DNA of 64,000 bases. Origin: Omphiscola glabra (Eukaryota; Mollusca; Gastropoda; Lymnaeidae). This document shows, piece after piece, positions 33,390 to 44,080 of the stretch (positions within the stretch are counted from its first letter, which is position 1; the number at the start of each line of letters is the position of its first letter). The notes beneath the pieces were generated by a model. The model had not been told where the DNA came from and did no database searches. It saw only the letters and a list, made by a program, of their open reading frames with translations. The DNA is taken from NCBI GenBank assembly GCA_964017045.1, contig OZ024794.1, positions 6,732,329-6,796,328 on the forward strand, read 5' to 3'. The translations under genes were made by a program, and so were the position numbers.

Positions 33390-33930
33390 TAATGACATCC
33401 ATCAAAAATGTTCAATGCCATCCACCATAAATGTTCAATGGCATCCACCATAAATGTTCAATGGCATCCACCATAAATGTTCAATGGCATCCACCAAAAT
33501 GTTAAATTTGGTTACCGGAAATTTGATCGAAAGAAATGTCGTCGACGGAAAATTGATCGACGGAAATTTGATCGAAAGGAAATTTGGTCGAATCTTTTTT
33601 TCAGTTCAGACGTTAAAATTTTCGTCAAATTTCTTTTTGAACGCACTATACTATACAGTAAAACAAAATAATGCGTTGAAAAAGAAATTTGGCGCACAAA
33701 TACGGTTAAATTTCAATGCCATCCACCAAAAAGTTCAACACCATCCACCAAAATGTTCAATGGTATCCATCAAAACGTTCAATGCCATCCAACAAAATGT
33801 TAAATTTCAATTCCATCCACCAAAATGTTAAATTTAAATGCCATCCACCAAAATGTTAAATTTAAATGCCATCCACCAAAATGTTCAATGACATCCACCG
33901 AAAATGTTGAATGCCATCCACCAGAATGTT
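33390..33930. repeat. 22-bp minisatellite with an inserted segment
   Basis: Tandem 'catccaccaaaatgttcaat' plus 'gc/gg' at 33390-33505 and 33710-33925. The two halves are split by 33520-33705, which is unrelated and shares 'cgtcaaatttctttttgaac' with 38070-38100 (one or two mismatches). A mobile sequence has probably inserted into the array. Confidence 0.85.
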
Positions 33931-33990
33931 ACAAGCCACCCAACCATCGTTTTCACACGACTCTAACAAATCAACAGATGAAACTCTCAC

Positions 33991-34084
33991 GTCTTGGAGT
34001 CAGCATGGAGATCATAGAAGGACGTCACGTCACCAACGAACACAAACTGGAGCGTCTTTGTAACGTTGTTACATCGAAAAAAAG
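33991..34084 (-). CDS. Ig-like domain exon (locus B)
   Basis: The minus-strand acceptor 'gcctgtttctctttcccag' and donor GTGAGA (aagac|gtgaga) enclose 94 bp, phase 1 to phase 2. The frame reads FFRCNNVTKTLQFVFVGDVT and then SFYDLHADSK. Both phases fit their proposed neighbours (35872 exon upstream, 33018 exon downstream). It corresponds to the C-to-E strand part of the Ig domain in the complete gene (ATFIYMYIG). The region continues openly only if spliced, since TGA follows in frame. Confidence 0.5.
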
Positions 34085-34394
34085 CTGGGAAAGAGAAACA
34101 GGCTTGCAAGTGCAACAGTTACAGGTATCAATGCATTCAAAGTTAAGATGAGGCAATTATTTAACTTTCAGTATTCATTTAATGAGATAAAACATTCCTC
34201 TTTAAAAGGCAAGGAACATTTAAAAAAAACAAATAATAAAGTATGTGCGCGTTAAAGTTTTAGTATTACATATTCAAGATTTAAAAAATAAAAACAACGT
34301 CTATTATGCTGAGATATTCACATTTATTCAAATTTGTCTGTCCTCAGAAGGTGATGAAGAGTTGTGGTATTTTATAGTCGCCTTTTATTTTTCA

Positions 34395-35200
34395 TTCAAC
34401 TACCTACCAACCTAGTTCATGGGCCATCTTTCATGTAAATACCTACCTACCTAGTTCCTGGGCCATCTTTCATGTAAATACCTACCAACCTAGTTCCTGG
34501 GCCATCTTTCATGTAAATACCTACCAACCTAGTTCCTGGGCCATCTTTCATGTAAATACCTACCAACCTAGTTCCTGGGCCATCTTTCATGTAAATACCT
34601 ACACACCTAGTTCATGGGCCATCTTTCATGTAAATACCTACCAACCTAGTTCATGGGCCATCTTTCATGTAAATACCTACCAACCTAGTTCCTGGGCCAT
34701 CTTTCATGTAAATACCTACCAACCTAGTTCCTGTGCCATCTTTCATGTAAATACCTACCAACCTAGTTCCTGGGCCATCTTTCATTTAAATACCTACCAA
34801 CCTAGTTCCTGGGCCATCTTTCATGTAAATACTTACCAACCTAGTTCCTGTGCCATCTTTCGTGTAAATACCTACCAACCTAGTTCCTGGGCCATCTTTC
34901 ATGTAAATACCTACCAACGTAGTTCATGGGCCATCTTTCATGTAAATACCTACCAACCTAGTTCATGGGCCATCTTTCATGTAAATACCTACCAACCTAG
35001 TTCCTGGGCCATCTTTCATGTAAATACCTACCAACCTAGTTCATGGGCCATCTTTCATGTAAATACTACCAACATAGTTCCTGGGCCATCTTTCATGTAA
35101 ATACCTACCAACCAAGTTCATGGGCCATCTTTCATGTAAATACCTACCTACCAGGCTCATGGCCAATTTTCATTAGCCTACATACCTACCTAGCTCCTGG
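34395..35200. repeat. 39-bp minisatellite, about 20 copies
   Basis: The unit contains 'cctaccaacctagttcctgg' and 'gccatctttcatgtaaata'. Copies are highly uniform until the last two. Confidence 0.95.
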
Positions 35201-35464
35201 CCATTTAGCACCTATGTTTGTTAGATTGGAGGTACGTGTTTGGAGTCGGGGAGGTTGGCGGCCCGGGGGGGGGGGGGGTGGAGAGGGAAAAAAAAGAGTT
35301 ATATTAATATTATTGCTTAAAAAATGACTTAAGATATTAATTCATCATACTCTAAGTTGTTAACAAGTCGACTTTGGGAAACACGAAAGGAATTTTTTCT
35401 TTTAAAATTTAATAGTATGAAAATAAATGTCTAATTGAAACAAAGGGAAATAAATACATGCAAT

Positions 35465-35830
35465 CACATTATAAACATGACAAATGGTCAACCAAGTGAC
35501 TTTACATGACTTATGGTCAACCAAGTGACTGTACATAACAAGTGGTCAACCAAGTGACTTTACATGACTAATGGTCAACCAAGTGACTGTACATGACAAG
35601 TGGTCAACCAAGTGACTGTACATGACAAGTGGTCAACCAAGTGACTGAACATGACAAATGGTCAACCAAGTGGCTGAACATGACAAATGGTCAACCAAGT
35701 GACTGTACATGACAAATGGTCAACCAGGTGACCGTACGTGACAAACGGTCAACCAAGTGACTGTACATGACAAACGGTCAACCAGATGACTGTACATGAC
35801 AAATGGCCAACCACGTGACTGCAATGACAA
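35465..35830. repeat. 29-bp minisatellite, about 13 copies
   Basis: The unit contains 'ggtcaaccaagtgactgtac' and 'atgacaaat'. It ends about 40 bp from the candidate exon at 35872, inside its downstream intron on the minus strand. Confidence 0.93.
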
Positions 35831-35871
35831 ATGGCCAAGGTCGACCATGTGGACAATATCCTTCAACTCAC

Positions 35872-35946
35872 CGGTGTTAACAAGAGCAGCAGTGCAAGGT
35901 ATAACCAGAGACCCATGGGATTCCTGTGACCAGTTTCTGACATGTT
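35872..35946 (-). CDS. Candidate Ig-like exon, B-strand part (locus B)
   Basis: 75 bp on the minus strand, phase 1 to phase 1, ending at a good donor (aacaccg|gtgagt). It encodes HVRNWSQESHGSLVIPCTAA and LVNT; the block GSLVIPCTA has the look of an Ig B strand and aligns with ESFTIRCGPL of the complete gene. Three AGs are possible acceptors; the one chosen (ctactaaag) keeps the phase-1 pattern shared by this gene family. Confidence 0.38.
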
Positions 35947-36116
35947 CTTTAGTAGCAAGTTCAGGAATGATCATGTTGGGAGAGTTCAGGGAACTTAAAG
36001 CAAGCGGACAAGATGTTTCGTGGTACTTGGCCGAGTAATGAGTGGGAGTTACAATAACAGGCAATTAAAGGGAGACAACTCAAGTTTTGATACGTTGATG
36101 GCCGAGGACGAGTTAC

Positions 36117-36221
36117 CTCCCAGTCGTAAGAGGGAAAATGTCCGTAACAGATATGTTTGGGAGCAATGATTCTCAGCTTGGGACATTGTGGTACAACATG
36201 ACATATTTTGAACGACATCTA
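36117..36221 (-). CDS. Candidate N-terminal exon (locus B)
   Basis: 105 bp on the minus strand from 'cattacag' to donor GTAACT (gggag|gtaact), phase 1 to phase 1. It encodes DVVQNMSCCTTMSQAENHC, then SQTYLLRTFSLLRLG. It is phase-compatible with a signal-peptide exon of the 56.9-kb type and with the 35872 exon. The acceptor is weak and there is no independent domain evidence. Confidence 0.25.
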
Positions 36222-36229
36222 CTGTAATG

Positions 36230-37180
36230 CTGAACACGTTGACAGATTTAAAATGATGATGTCTTTGACCCGAAAGCTCTTGTTTAAATTGTCGCTTTAA
36301 ATTTGACAAGACCCAGTATGCATTGGGTTATAGTCCGAGAGTATGAGAAACCTCGGCGTGGGAAAAGTCAATAGATGTAGTATGTATGCAGAAAACGAAT
36401 GACAAGGTATTTCCACGAGAAATCTGTCACTTATGAGATCCGATTCAATGTTGATCTTTTGTCTGAATGGCATCCTTCCATGGCGTGTGGAGTACATCAA
36501 TTAGCGGATAGGTGGTCCTTTGGGTAAGGAATTTGTCGGTAATGAGAAGACGGTCCACAGTAATTTTGAAAAAACATTCATTTCTTCTAATTCTTTATAA
36601 TTGGCGTAAAAATGTAATGGGCGTGACTATAAATATACCTTGCGGTATTATAAATAGAGGTAAAGTGCATGCAAGAAAATAATGATTTTATTTTAAAATT
36701 AATTTAATTAAGAGCTTAAGTTTTGTTAAAAATTCCTTGCTTATTTTCAAGTAATTAAGCTTCTTGTTTGAGATTCGGCTGTTGATATCCTGTTGATATC
36801 CTTTTGGCATCCCTCCTCAGCCCCCCTCCTCCCCCACATATTTTAATTCAAAACAATTAAACGAAAACTACGTTTGGTGTATTAGTTTATTGCATAGTCG
36901 TTGTTTTGGGGGCTTCATGAATATGAACAATTGTGAATAATAGGAGTTACTGCAGTCTTATTAACTGACTCCACTCTTTGTTTAATGTCATCAAAACGTT
37001 AAGATTTTGTTTCATGATGAGTTCGTTTTAAAATCATTATAGATATTATATTGGACACGATGATTCTCAATAAACTCTCCCACACTTCGTAGTTTCACTA
37101 GAGAGACTTCTATTTAAGCTATATTTTGTTGACCCATTCAATATTACGGCCAGCTTGTGATCTAGCCCTATACACTTTCA
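36230..37180. other. No recognisable gene
   Basis: AT-rich unique sequence; presumed intron or spacer. A short minus-strand frame near 36297-36500 is not recognisable. Confidence 0.3.
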
Positions 37181-37184
37181 GTAT

Positions 37185-37775
37185 GTTTAACTTGTGCACT
37201 TTTGGGATGTACTTTGCCTGTTAACTTACCATGTGCACTTTTGGTATGTACTTTGCCTGGTTACTTACCCTGTGCACTTTTGTTATGTGCACTGCCTGGT
37301 TACATACCCTGCTACTTTTGGTATGTGCACTGCCTGTTTACTTACCATGTGCACTTTGGTATATGCACTGTCTGGTTACTTGCCCTGCGAACTTTTGCTG
37401 TAAGCTCTGCCTGGCTACTTACCATATGCATTTTTGGTATTTGCACTGCCTTATTACTTACCCTGCCCACTTTTGGTATGTGACAGCCTGTTTACTTAAA
37501 ATGTGCACTTTTGATATGTGCACTGCCTGGTTACTTACCCTGCAACTTTTGGTATGTGCACTGTCTGGTTACTTACCATGTGCCCTTTTGGAATGTGCAC
37601 TGCCTGGTTACTTGTCCTATACACTTTTGGAATGTGCACTGCTTGGTTACTTGTCCTGTACACTTTTGGTATGTACACTGCCTGGTTACTTACCATGTGC
37701 CCTTTTGGGATGTGCACTGCCTGGTTACTTGTCATGTACACTTTTTGTATGTGCACTGACTGGTTACTTGTCATG
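37185..37775. repeat. about 40-bp minisatellite, about 15 copies
   Basis: The unit contains 'tatgtgcactgcctggttac' and 'ttaccatgtgcactttt', with length variants of 37-41 bp. Plus-strand frames rich in Cys-Leu-Trp are repeat translations. Confidence 0.93.
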
Positions 37776-37779
37776 AGTC

Positions 37780-38587
37780 TTTTCGGCGAAGTTTTTTTTT
37801 TTTTTTGGAGGGCGAGTGGAGCCACATTAATCTGGACTTCTTAAACTGAATTTATTCAAAGGTTTATAACTACCATAGAGTTTTCAGTAAATCGCCAGTT
37901 ACGCAAATACACTACTTTGTGTATACAGATACTTTTGGATCCTGTATTTAATCCTTTGAACGAATCGGTTCTTGTTTGGAAAAATGTTGGGTACGAACTG
38001 TTTTATTGAATACACTATACATCATTCAGCCACTGTAAGCGTCTTTTCACACAACCAAATTCCTTTCAAACTTATCGTCAAATTTTTGTTTGAACGCACT
38101 ATTTTGTGCGTGGTTTTCTTTTTAAGGACAAACATGGGAAATGATCATTTAGTAATTTGCAAGTTGTGACAAGGCTTAGTTCAAAAATTGCACCAAATGT
38201 ATGATCGAAAATTTGATCGTGTGAACGGACGCTTACTGCCGAAAATATTCGATAATTTGTGAGAATTTTCTATAAAACAACGAAGACTTTCGTAAGTCTT
38301 TATCGAATTTTTTCCTGCTCGCATTTCCATCATGAGGATTTGTGGATGGAGCGTTATTTATTTTTGTTGTTGTTGACACACGTGACACTTTCGCTCAGTT
38401 GATCTTTTTCCTTTTCGGGATGTTGTCACATGAAAGGTGTTGATCATCTCGCTACTACTGAGCTGTGTCAACATCGCGTCTACTCTTGGGTGGACGGAGA
38501 CGGGTTGACAACGTCGCTCACATTATCGTGGTTGATCGCGTCTGCTTCGTTGTTGAGTGAACGCTTCGTTTGGTGAGCTAAGATCTA
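37780..38587. other. Non-coding, includes a dispersed repeat relative
   Basis: 38040-38250 resembles 33520-33705 in part ('cgtcaaatttttgtttgaac' plus 'gcacta'). A T-run sits at 37788-37806. No gene is seen. Confidence 0.3.
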
Positions 38588-38745
38588 CTTTTTAGTTGTA
38601 TGCCTAGGTCAAGAATTAAGTCACTTTGTTTTAGTTTTATGCCTAGGTCAAGAATTAAGTCACTTTGTTTTAGTTGTATGCCTAGGTCAAGAATTAAGTC
38701 ACTTTGTTTTAGTTGTATGCCTAGGTAAAGAATTAAGTCACTTTG
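38588..38745. repeat. 39-40-bp minisatellite, 4 copies
   Basis: Tandem 'tatgcctaggtcaagaatta' plus 'agtcactttgttttagttg'. Confidence 0.92.
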
Positions 38746-38974
38746 CCCGGGATTTTGTAAGCATTCAATGATTTTTTTAAAAAAGTAAATAGTTCTACTT
38801 TTTTTCAATAAGTTAAAGATAACAATTTAAATATTTAAAATTATCAAATACAAAAATATACATTTTAAAATTAAAAAACACTATCTAAGAAAGACGAGTA
38901 AAAACCCAATCACAATTTCTTAAAATGATTACGCAAAGCAATTCTGTTCGTTCTACACTTAATTGGAATCCTGT

Positions 38975-39298
38975 CGCTTCATAAACTTCTACACAGCCTT
39001 TGTTTTGCCTCAGAGAGTTCTCATATACACTTCTGCCCAGCCCTTGTTTGTCCTCAGAGAGTTCTCATCGACACTTCTGCCCAGACCTTGTTTGACCTCA
39101 GAGAGTTCTCATATACATTTCTACACAGCCTTTGTTTGGCCTCAGAGAGTTCTCACCTACACTTTTGCGCAGCCTTCGTTTGGCCTCAGAGAGTTCTCGT
39201 CTCCATTTCTACACAGACTTTATTAGGCTTCAGAGAGTTCTCATCTACACTTCTACACAGTCTTTGTTTGACCTCAGAGAGTTCTCATCGACACAGTA
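38975..39298. repeat. 44-bp minisatellite, about 7 copies
   Basis: The unit contains 'ctcagagagttctcatctac' and 'acttctacacagcctttgtt'. Apparent frames are repeat translations. Confidence 0.9.
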
Positions 39299-39429
39299 AC
39301 TTTATGAAATTAATTATACATTATTTTCCAGTCTTAAGTGCGTTTTAACTCGTCTTTGGTAAAAGTTCTTTTTTAGTAAAGTTTGTTTAATTTTTTTTAA
39401 AAAGTTTATTAAAGTTTGTTTAATTTTTT

Positions 39430-39819
39430 TTTTAAAGTTTATTCTGTGTTTTTATGCCGACGGATAAAAAAAAAAGAGGGGTGCGCTGTCGTCACGCGAC
39501 GTAAGCAAACGTTGAGTTTGTCTGGTGGGCCGTGGCTGTCAATTGGCAGACTGCGATAGGTCAACATCTACACGGTGGTCTGCCGGTAATGTGGCCCGTC
39601 AGGTTGTACCGCATCTTAAATTTAGAACAATGTTTTTAATGCTTAATGTAACTTTAAACCACATTACAAGCACGGCCTTACGAGTGGGAGATCTTAAATA
39701 AAAGCTTTTTCTAGTGTCGAACCAAACCTGAACATCAGTAGTCAAATAATTTTTATTATTTTATTTTTTACAACCCTCGTCATTCATTACCTTTGATTAG
39801 AAATTGAATTTGGGACTGG
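39430..39819. other. No recognisable gene; locally GC-rich
   Basis: 39480-39610 is more GC-rich than its surroundings (tcgtcacgcgacgtaagc) and shows no coding frame; the rest is AT-rich. Confidence 0.3.
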
Positions 39820-40325
39820 TCAATTTTTGCTTCTGGAGACTGGTCAATTCTTGCTTCTTGAGACTGGTCAAAATCTTGCTTCTTGAGACTGTTCAATTCT
39901 GCTTCTAGAGACTGGTCAATCCTTGCTTCTTGAGACTGGTCAATTCTTGCTTCTCGAGACTGGTCAATTATTGCTTCTTGAGACTGGTCAATTCTTGCTT
40001 CTTTAGACAGGTCAAATCTGCTTCCAGAGACTAGTCAATTCTTGCTTTTTGAGACTTGTCAATTCTTACATCTTGAGATTAGTCTATTCTTTCTTCTTGA
40101 GACTGGTCTATTCTTGCTTCTTGAGACTGTTTTTTTGGTTTATTTTGACATTGGTCAATTCTTGCTCATTGAGACTGGTATATTTTTTCTTTTGAAATTG
40201 GTCAATTCTTGCTTCTGGAGACTGGTATATTTTTTCTTTTGATATTGGACAATTCTTGTTTCTTGAGACTGGTATATTTTTTGTTTTGATATTGGTCGAT
40301 TCTTGTTTCTTGACACTGGTATTAA
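39820..40325. repeat. 24-bp minisatellite, about 20 copies
   Basis: Tandem 'ttgagactggtcaattcttg' plus 'cttc', increasingly degenerate to the right, where some units are recast as 'ctggtatattttttcttttg'. Confidence 0.92.
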
Positions 40326-40559
40326 ATAAAAGTTGCTTGAAATTTGTATTTACCCAAACCATAGAGATAACAGAAATTATTAAAGATGTAAGGATCGATC
40401 CAGATCTCACTCAGAAAAATAGTAGAGGATACATTACATAAATACACATAAACAATTACCAATATACCGGGAAAAACATAACTACATAACTTGTCACTCA
40501 TTCCATTGAGTTAACTACTAACAAAACCATCTGTCTAAGACCATACCCCATACCATTTT

Positions 40560-41100
40560 CACCCAAAGAGACAATCATTAAGTAAGTTCGTTAGATGGAA
40601 AAAGTAGGCATAATAGAAAAGTCATCCTCTGCATATTCCTCACCTATTGTTAAGAAGAAGAAAAAATGAATCCACTCGGTTCTGCAAAGACCATAGAAAA
40701 CTAAATGCAATAACCGTGTCCAACGCAGAACCGACTTCTAACTAGGAAGACTTGTTCGTTCAACTTAGTAACGCCAAATATTTCTCAAAAATTTACTTGG
40801 TTAAATGGGTATTGGCAAATTTAAATACATGGCTTTCTGGTTATGCAATGCACCGGCCACGTTTGCACGCTGCATGCGCCGTGTTCTTGATGGACAGAAA
40901 AGCACAGTCAGTTTTTTTATGACATATGCGACTTCGGCAGTTCTATAAAAGGACATAACAAGGCGCTGGGGCAAGTACTAAATAGACTGGAAAACGCGGG
41001 TTTGACAGCTGGATCAACAAAAATGGAAATTGGCTTCACAGACATCGAATTTCTAGGCCACATAGTTGGACAGGGTACACAGAAACCAAAACAAGGTGTT
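40560..41100 (+). mobile_element. Ty3/Gypsy-type reverse transcriptase remnant
   Basis: Across several frames the plus strand shows RT blocks in Gypsy order: an RKLNAIT-like block and 'KYFSKIYL', then FWLCNAPATFARCMRRVL, and finally LENAGLTAGSTKMEIGF with FLGHIVG. Frame changes and stops occur throughout, the YxDD box is lost, and no integrase or LTRs are seen. It is a fossil. Confidence 0.78.
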
Positions 41101-41358
41101 ACCAGTCAAATAATAAAGATCAAACGACGATAGAAATATCAACTTCGCAATTATTTTTTTGTTTAAAATTAACATGCCTGTAAATGTAAAAAAAGAAATT
41201 TCTTTTCAACTATGATATTACTTGTGACAAAGGAGAAAGGACAGATTTGGGTGGAAAAACTGTCGTTGTGTATAAATTAAATAGACACGAACAATCTGTG
41301 TCGATATAACAATATATATTGAGCTTTAAAAATAATTTTACATTAGAATAATTAAACG

Positions 41359-41380
41359 TTTCGGCACTTGCCTTCATCAG
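41359..41380 (-). ncRNA. Hammerhead-ribozyme-like core
   Basis: The minus strand reads CTGATGA, then a small GGC/GCC hairpin with loop AAGT, then GAAAC. These are the two invariant strands and stem II of a hammerhead ribozyme. Hammerheads are known in Penelope-like elements. The flanking helices I and III and the cleavage triplet cannot be drawn convincingly here, so the motif may be degenerate. Confidence 0.45.
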
Positions 41381-41401
41381 TACAAGACATACAAATAAGT
41401 A

Positions 41402-41848
41402 TTAATCAAATTTACATAATATATATAGAGAGATATAAATCCTACCTAACAAATAGAAAACCAGACAGAAACAAGGTAAAGAAAAAAGAAGAATGAAAAA
41501 GAAGTGACTTGAAGTAAAATGTAAAAGCCCAATCAGGAAAAAAGACATCGCAGTTACGTAAAATTGTGGATTTGGTTTATCCCGTAAGGAGTTAACGTGC
41601 CAAATCTTGATATTAATTATTCTCCATATTATATGGATCCTATCCGTTGTGTTACTAGTATACAGTATACCAGTAACTGCGATGTCCAAAATGCCATCAT
41701 GGTTGGTGCTATTGAAATAGTTGGAGACCGGACAGAAAGCCTGTTTATTTATATTATAGAAGTGTTCTCTAAATCGTTCCACAAGGCGACTGCCTGTCTC
41801 TCCTACGTATAATTTACCACACTTTTTACAAAGGATTGTGTAAATCAC
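41402..41848 (-). pseudogene. GIY-YIG endonuclease remnant of a Penelope-like element
   Basis: The open stretch begins MIYTILCKKCGKLYVGETGS and continues RLVERFREHF, which matches the Penelope GIY-YIG domain: a Cys pair, then LYVGET with an Arg helix. Coding continues upstream of the nominal ATG (an 'NVIYTILC' block with Cys is preceded by more coding triplets to about 41880), so 41848 is not a true start. After about residue 90 the frame becomes low-complexity (FFFILLFSLPCF), beyond the domain. Confidence 0.82.
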
Positions 41849-41899
41849 GTTGTGACTTGTGCAGGTAAAACCATCCTTTATTTATTCGTTGTGTATAAA

Positions 41900-42996
41900 A
41901 GACTTGTTTGATGACTACGTGACAACAGGAACCTGTAGGTCAGCCACGAGAATAGAGAGAAGGGAGGTATGTGGATCATATAACATCCAGGGGCCTTGAA
42001 GACATCGAAACAGTCCACATTCTTATATGTAAACAATGACGCGACAATTCATGTCTGTCCACACAAGCTCGGATGTTGACATTTTTTTTCCTTCTCTTTT
42101 GCTAAATCATGTGCTGTAAAGATAAAAAGAAACTTGTGAGAATGTATTTACATTATTGCTTCAGTTGATTTAGGTAAACGTTGAGCTGATAGAGATAGTA
42201 ATTAATTTACCTATTACTATGTAATTTTAATTAGAGATGTCTTAAGTCTATTTTGTATTTAGTGCGCTATTATTGACTTGCAATTTATGAATGATGACAG
42301 GATGTTATAAATTAGACATTTCATCATACTAGTTTTAATAAATTTCGATCTATTTTGTATGCTCTCATTGGAATGTCAAGTTGACCACGAGCTGACCATT
42401 GGTTTTTTTAAATCGCAACTTTGGGTTTCCCCTAACGTCACTCGTAAGGAGGGGCGTGTCATGGTCAGATCGTGTGATTATTTTTCTGTCTGTTTTGACA
42501 TTGAGTGAGCCGCTATGGGGTCTTTCCTATAGTTTTGATAGTAAATCCCACAATTCGTCTCAGCCACGAAGGACCTTGACGGTGTGTCGGGAAAAAAAAC
42601 ACGTGAGAAGAAGTGCGTGGAAAGGAGTTTTTGGGTAGACAGTGACGAGTGGTGTCGATAGAGTGTTTGTTTTTTTCGTTTGGTAAAGTATGCATTTTCC
42701 TGTTGATTTAGGAGTAAATTTTGCCGACATTTTAGACTGAATGAGAACACTGTTTTATAACTTGCGTTATTTTTTTCTATATTCCGATAAAAGTTTATTC
42801 TGTCACTTTATTGTTGATTGTAAAAAGGATTTAAAAAATTGATTAAAAATACATGATGATGAAAATATATTTTTTGTTACGCAATTTATTCACGGAAAAG
42901 AAGAAACTTGGACAGTTTGACCCAGAAATTCTATTTAAATTAAATAACAATGTTAAAATAATATATTTCTTCTTATAAGATTTCGAATCACGCAGT
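41900..42996. other. No recognisable gene
   Basis: Unique AT-rich sequence, taken as intron 1 or spacer of locus B. Overlapping minus frames at 42478-42750 show no domain. Confidence 0.3.
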
Positions 42997-43002
42997 ACTT
43001 AC

Positions 43003-43032
43003 ATTGAACCAAAATATGTATATGCATTTCAT
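43003..43032 (-). CDS. Signal-peptide exon of locus B, paralogue of the 56.9-kb exon
   Basis: On the minus strand ATG at 43032 reads MKCIYIFWFN and meets GTAAGT directly. The complete gene reads MKYVYILWFNVL plus one base before its GTAAGT. The B copy lacks exactly 7 bp (gtactgg), a deletion between two 'gta' direct repeats. It therefore ends in phase 0 instead of phase 1. Joined to the phase-1 exons downstream, it would shift the frame, so locus B may be a pseudogene or use another start. The conserved flank extends 130 bp upstream. Confidence 0.5.
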
Positions 43033-43165
43033 TTTTTTATCTTATCATTTGAAACAATAAAACTTAATCATTCAGAAAGATGTAAACGAGCCAATCACAA
43101 AACAGCTCTTTGTGCACAGTTGGCCGTGCGAAATGGTTTAAGGTGATGCATAAAATATTTAATTT
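43033..43165 (-). promoter_or_regulatory. Duplicated promoter-proximal region of locus B
   Basis: It aligns with 56954-57130. Shared blocks on the plus strand are 'ttattcagaaagatgtaaa' (with one change), 'ccaatcacaaaacagc' and 'ggccgtgcgaaa'. The first of these flanks the 5' UTR. The second contains a CCAAT box, and the third is a candidate transcription-factor site. Conservation above that of the surrounding introns suggests regulatory function. Confidence 0.5.
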
Positions 43166-43179
43166 AATAATAAGGCAAG

Positions 43180-43345
43180 TGGTTCTCAATCTCGTAGGGT
43201 ACATTGCTGCATCCATATACTGGCATATGTGCAACGGTTGGGGAAGCAATGCTGACATCCCAACGGCTCCTAGCAGATGCCAGGGCAGCCTTGAAGCTTT
43301 CGATAGATGTCGAGTTCACGGCGGTATTGTCCAGTCGGTTCTAAG
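43180..43345 (-). mobile_element. Possible LINE RT C-terminus fragment
   Basis: The minus strand reads NTAVNSTSIESFKAALASAR, which resembles the 'WN.LP..vv.a.sl.sFK..l' ending of CR1/Jockey-type polymerases. It is too short to place further. Confidence 0.4.
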
Positions 43346-43958
43346 TGATTAGTGTGCGTGGGAAGAATGATTGTTTATAATTTCTATTGCTCTGTCTTAC
43401 TCCGAGGCACAGTGAAGCATTTGCTATTGTTACGGGTGTAATTGCTCATGGGGTTGTCAGAGGTTAAGTCAGTGTTTAGTGAGTGTTTGGCTCTGATTAA
43501 TCGACCTGGCTTCAGTGGCGTGAGATAATTATTAACTTTAAATTTTAAAAAAGTCATTATTTAAATTTTAATTACTTTATTAAAACAGCTTCAATGCACA
43601 GACAAATAATTTAATTAACAATAATATTATTTTTCTCAACGCATTTAATTGTATACAATTATCATAAAATATTGTGTAAGTTTACTCTAATTTAATTTTT
43701 TTTAAAAATATGTTACATTCTGTAATCAATAGGTAAATTTCAAAATAAGATAATTTTAATAAAAATACACATTAAAACTGTATGACTTATTTATTATTTT
43801 GTTTATTGTGATGATAATTATTTTTTATTAAATTAAAAACTGAACACGTAAATCAATATATATATCTTATTTTAGTTTGATGTTAAATATTATGTAGATT
43901 GAAATAAGAATAATCTAATTTAAGCACCATATCGTTTCCTTCCGGTTGAGTTGAATTT

Positions 43959-44080
43959 TCAGCCACCTATCTGATGTTCTTGCCATTTGTGAGACCAAGC
44001 TATCATCACGAGACACAAGGCAATGGGAATGATCTTGCCGAAATTGCTGGACGCATTTGATGTTTCTTCAGTGGTCGTTT
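43959..44080 (-). CDS. Ig gene exon 6: hydrophobic end and stop
   Basis: Acceptor 'caatttatttcag'; two bases then TTTEETSNASSNFGK, the hydrophobic IIPIALCLVMIAW, the tail SHKWQEHQIGG and TGA at 43961. Candidate minus-strand AATAAA signals lie at 43790-43807. Confidence 0.7.

Larger units (their letters stand above)
41330..41880 (-). mobile_element. Penelope-like element 3' part (GIY-YIG region)
   Basis: The minus strand carries the C-terminal GIY-YIG endonuclease of a Penelope-like retroelement plus its 3' end. The RT portion is missing, so the copy is 5'-truncated at about 41880. Confidence 0.82.

Noticed and set aside
37194..37825. Plus-strand frame of 181 codons (CTAWLLTL-type repeats)
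   Set aside because: The approximately 40-bp minisatellite gives open frames in all three registers with no domain.
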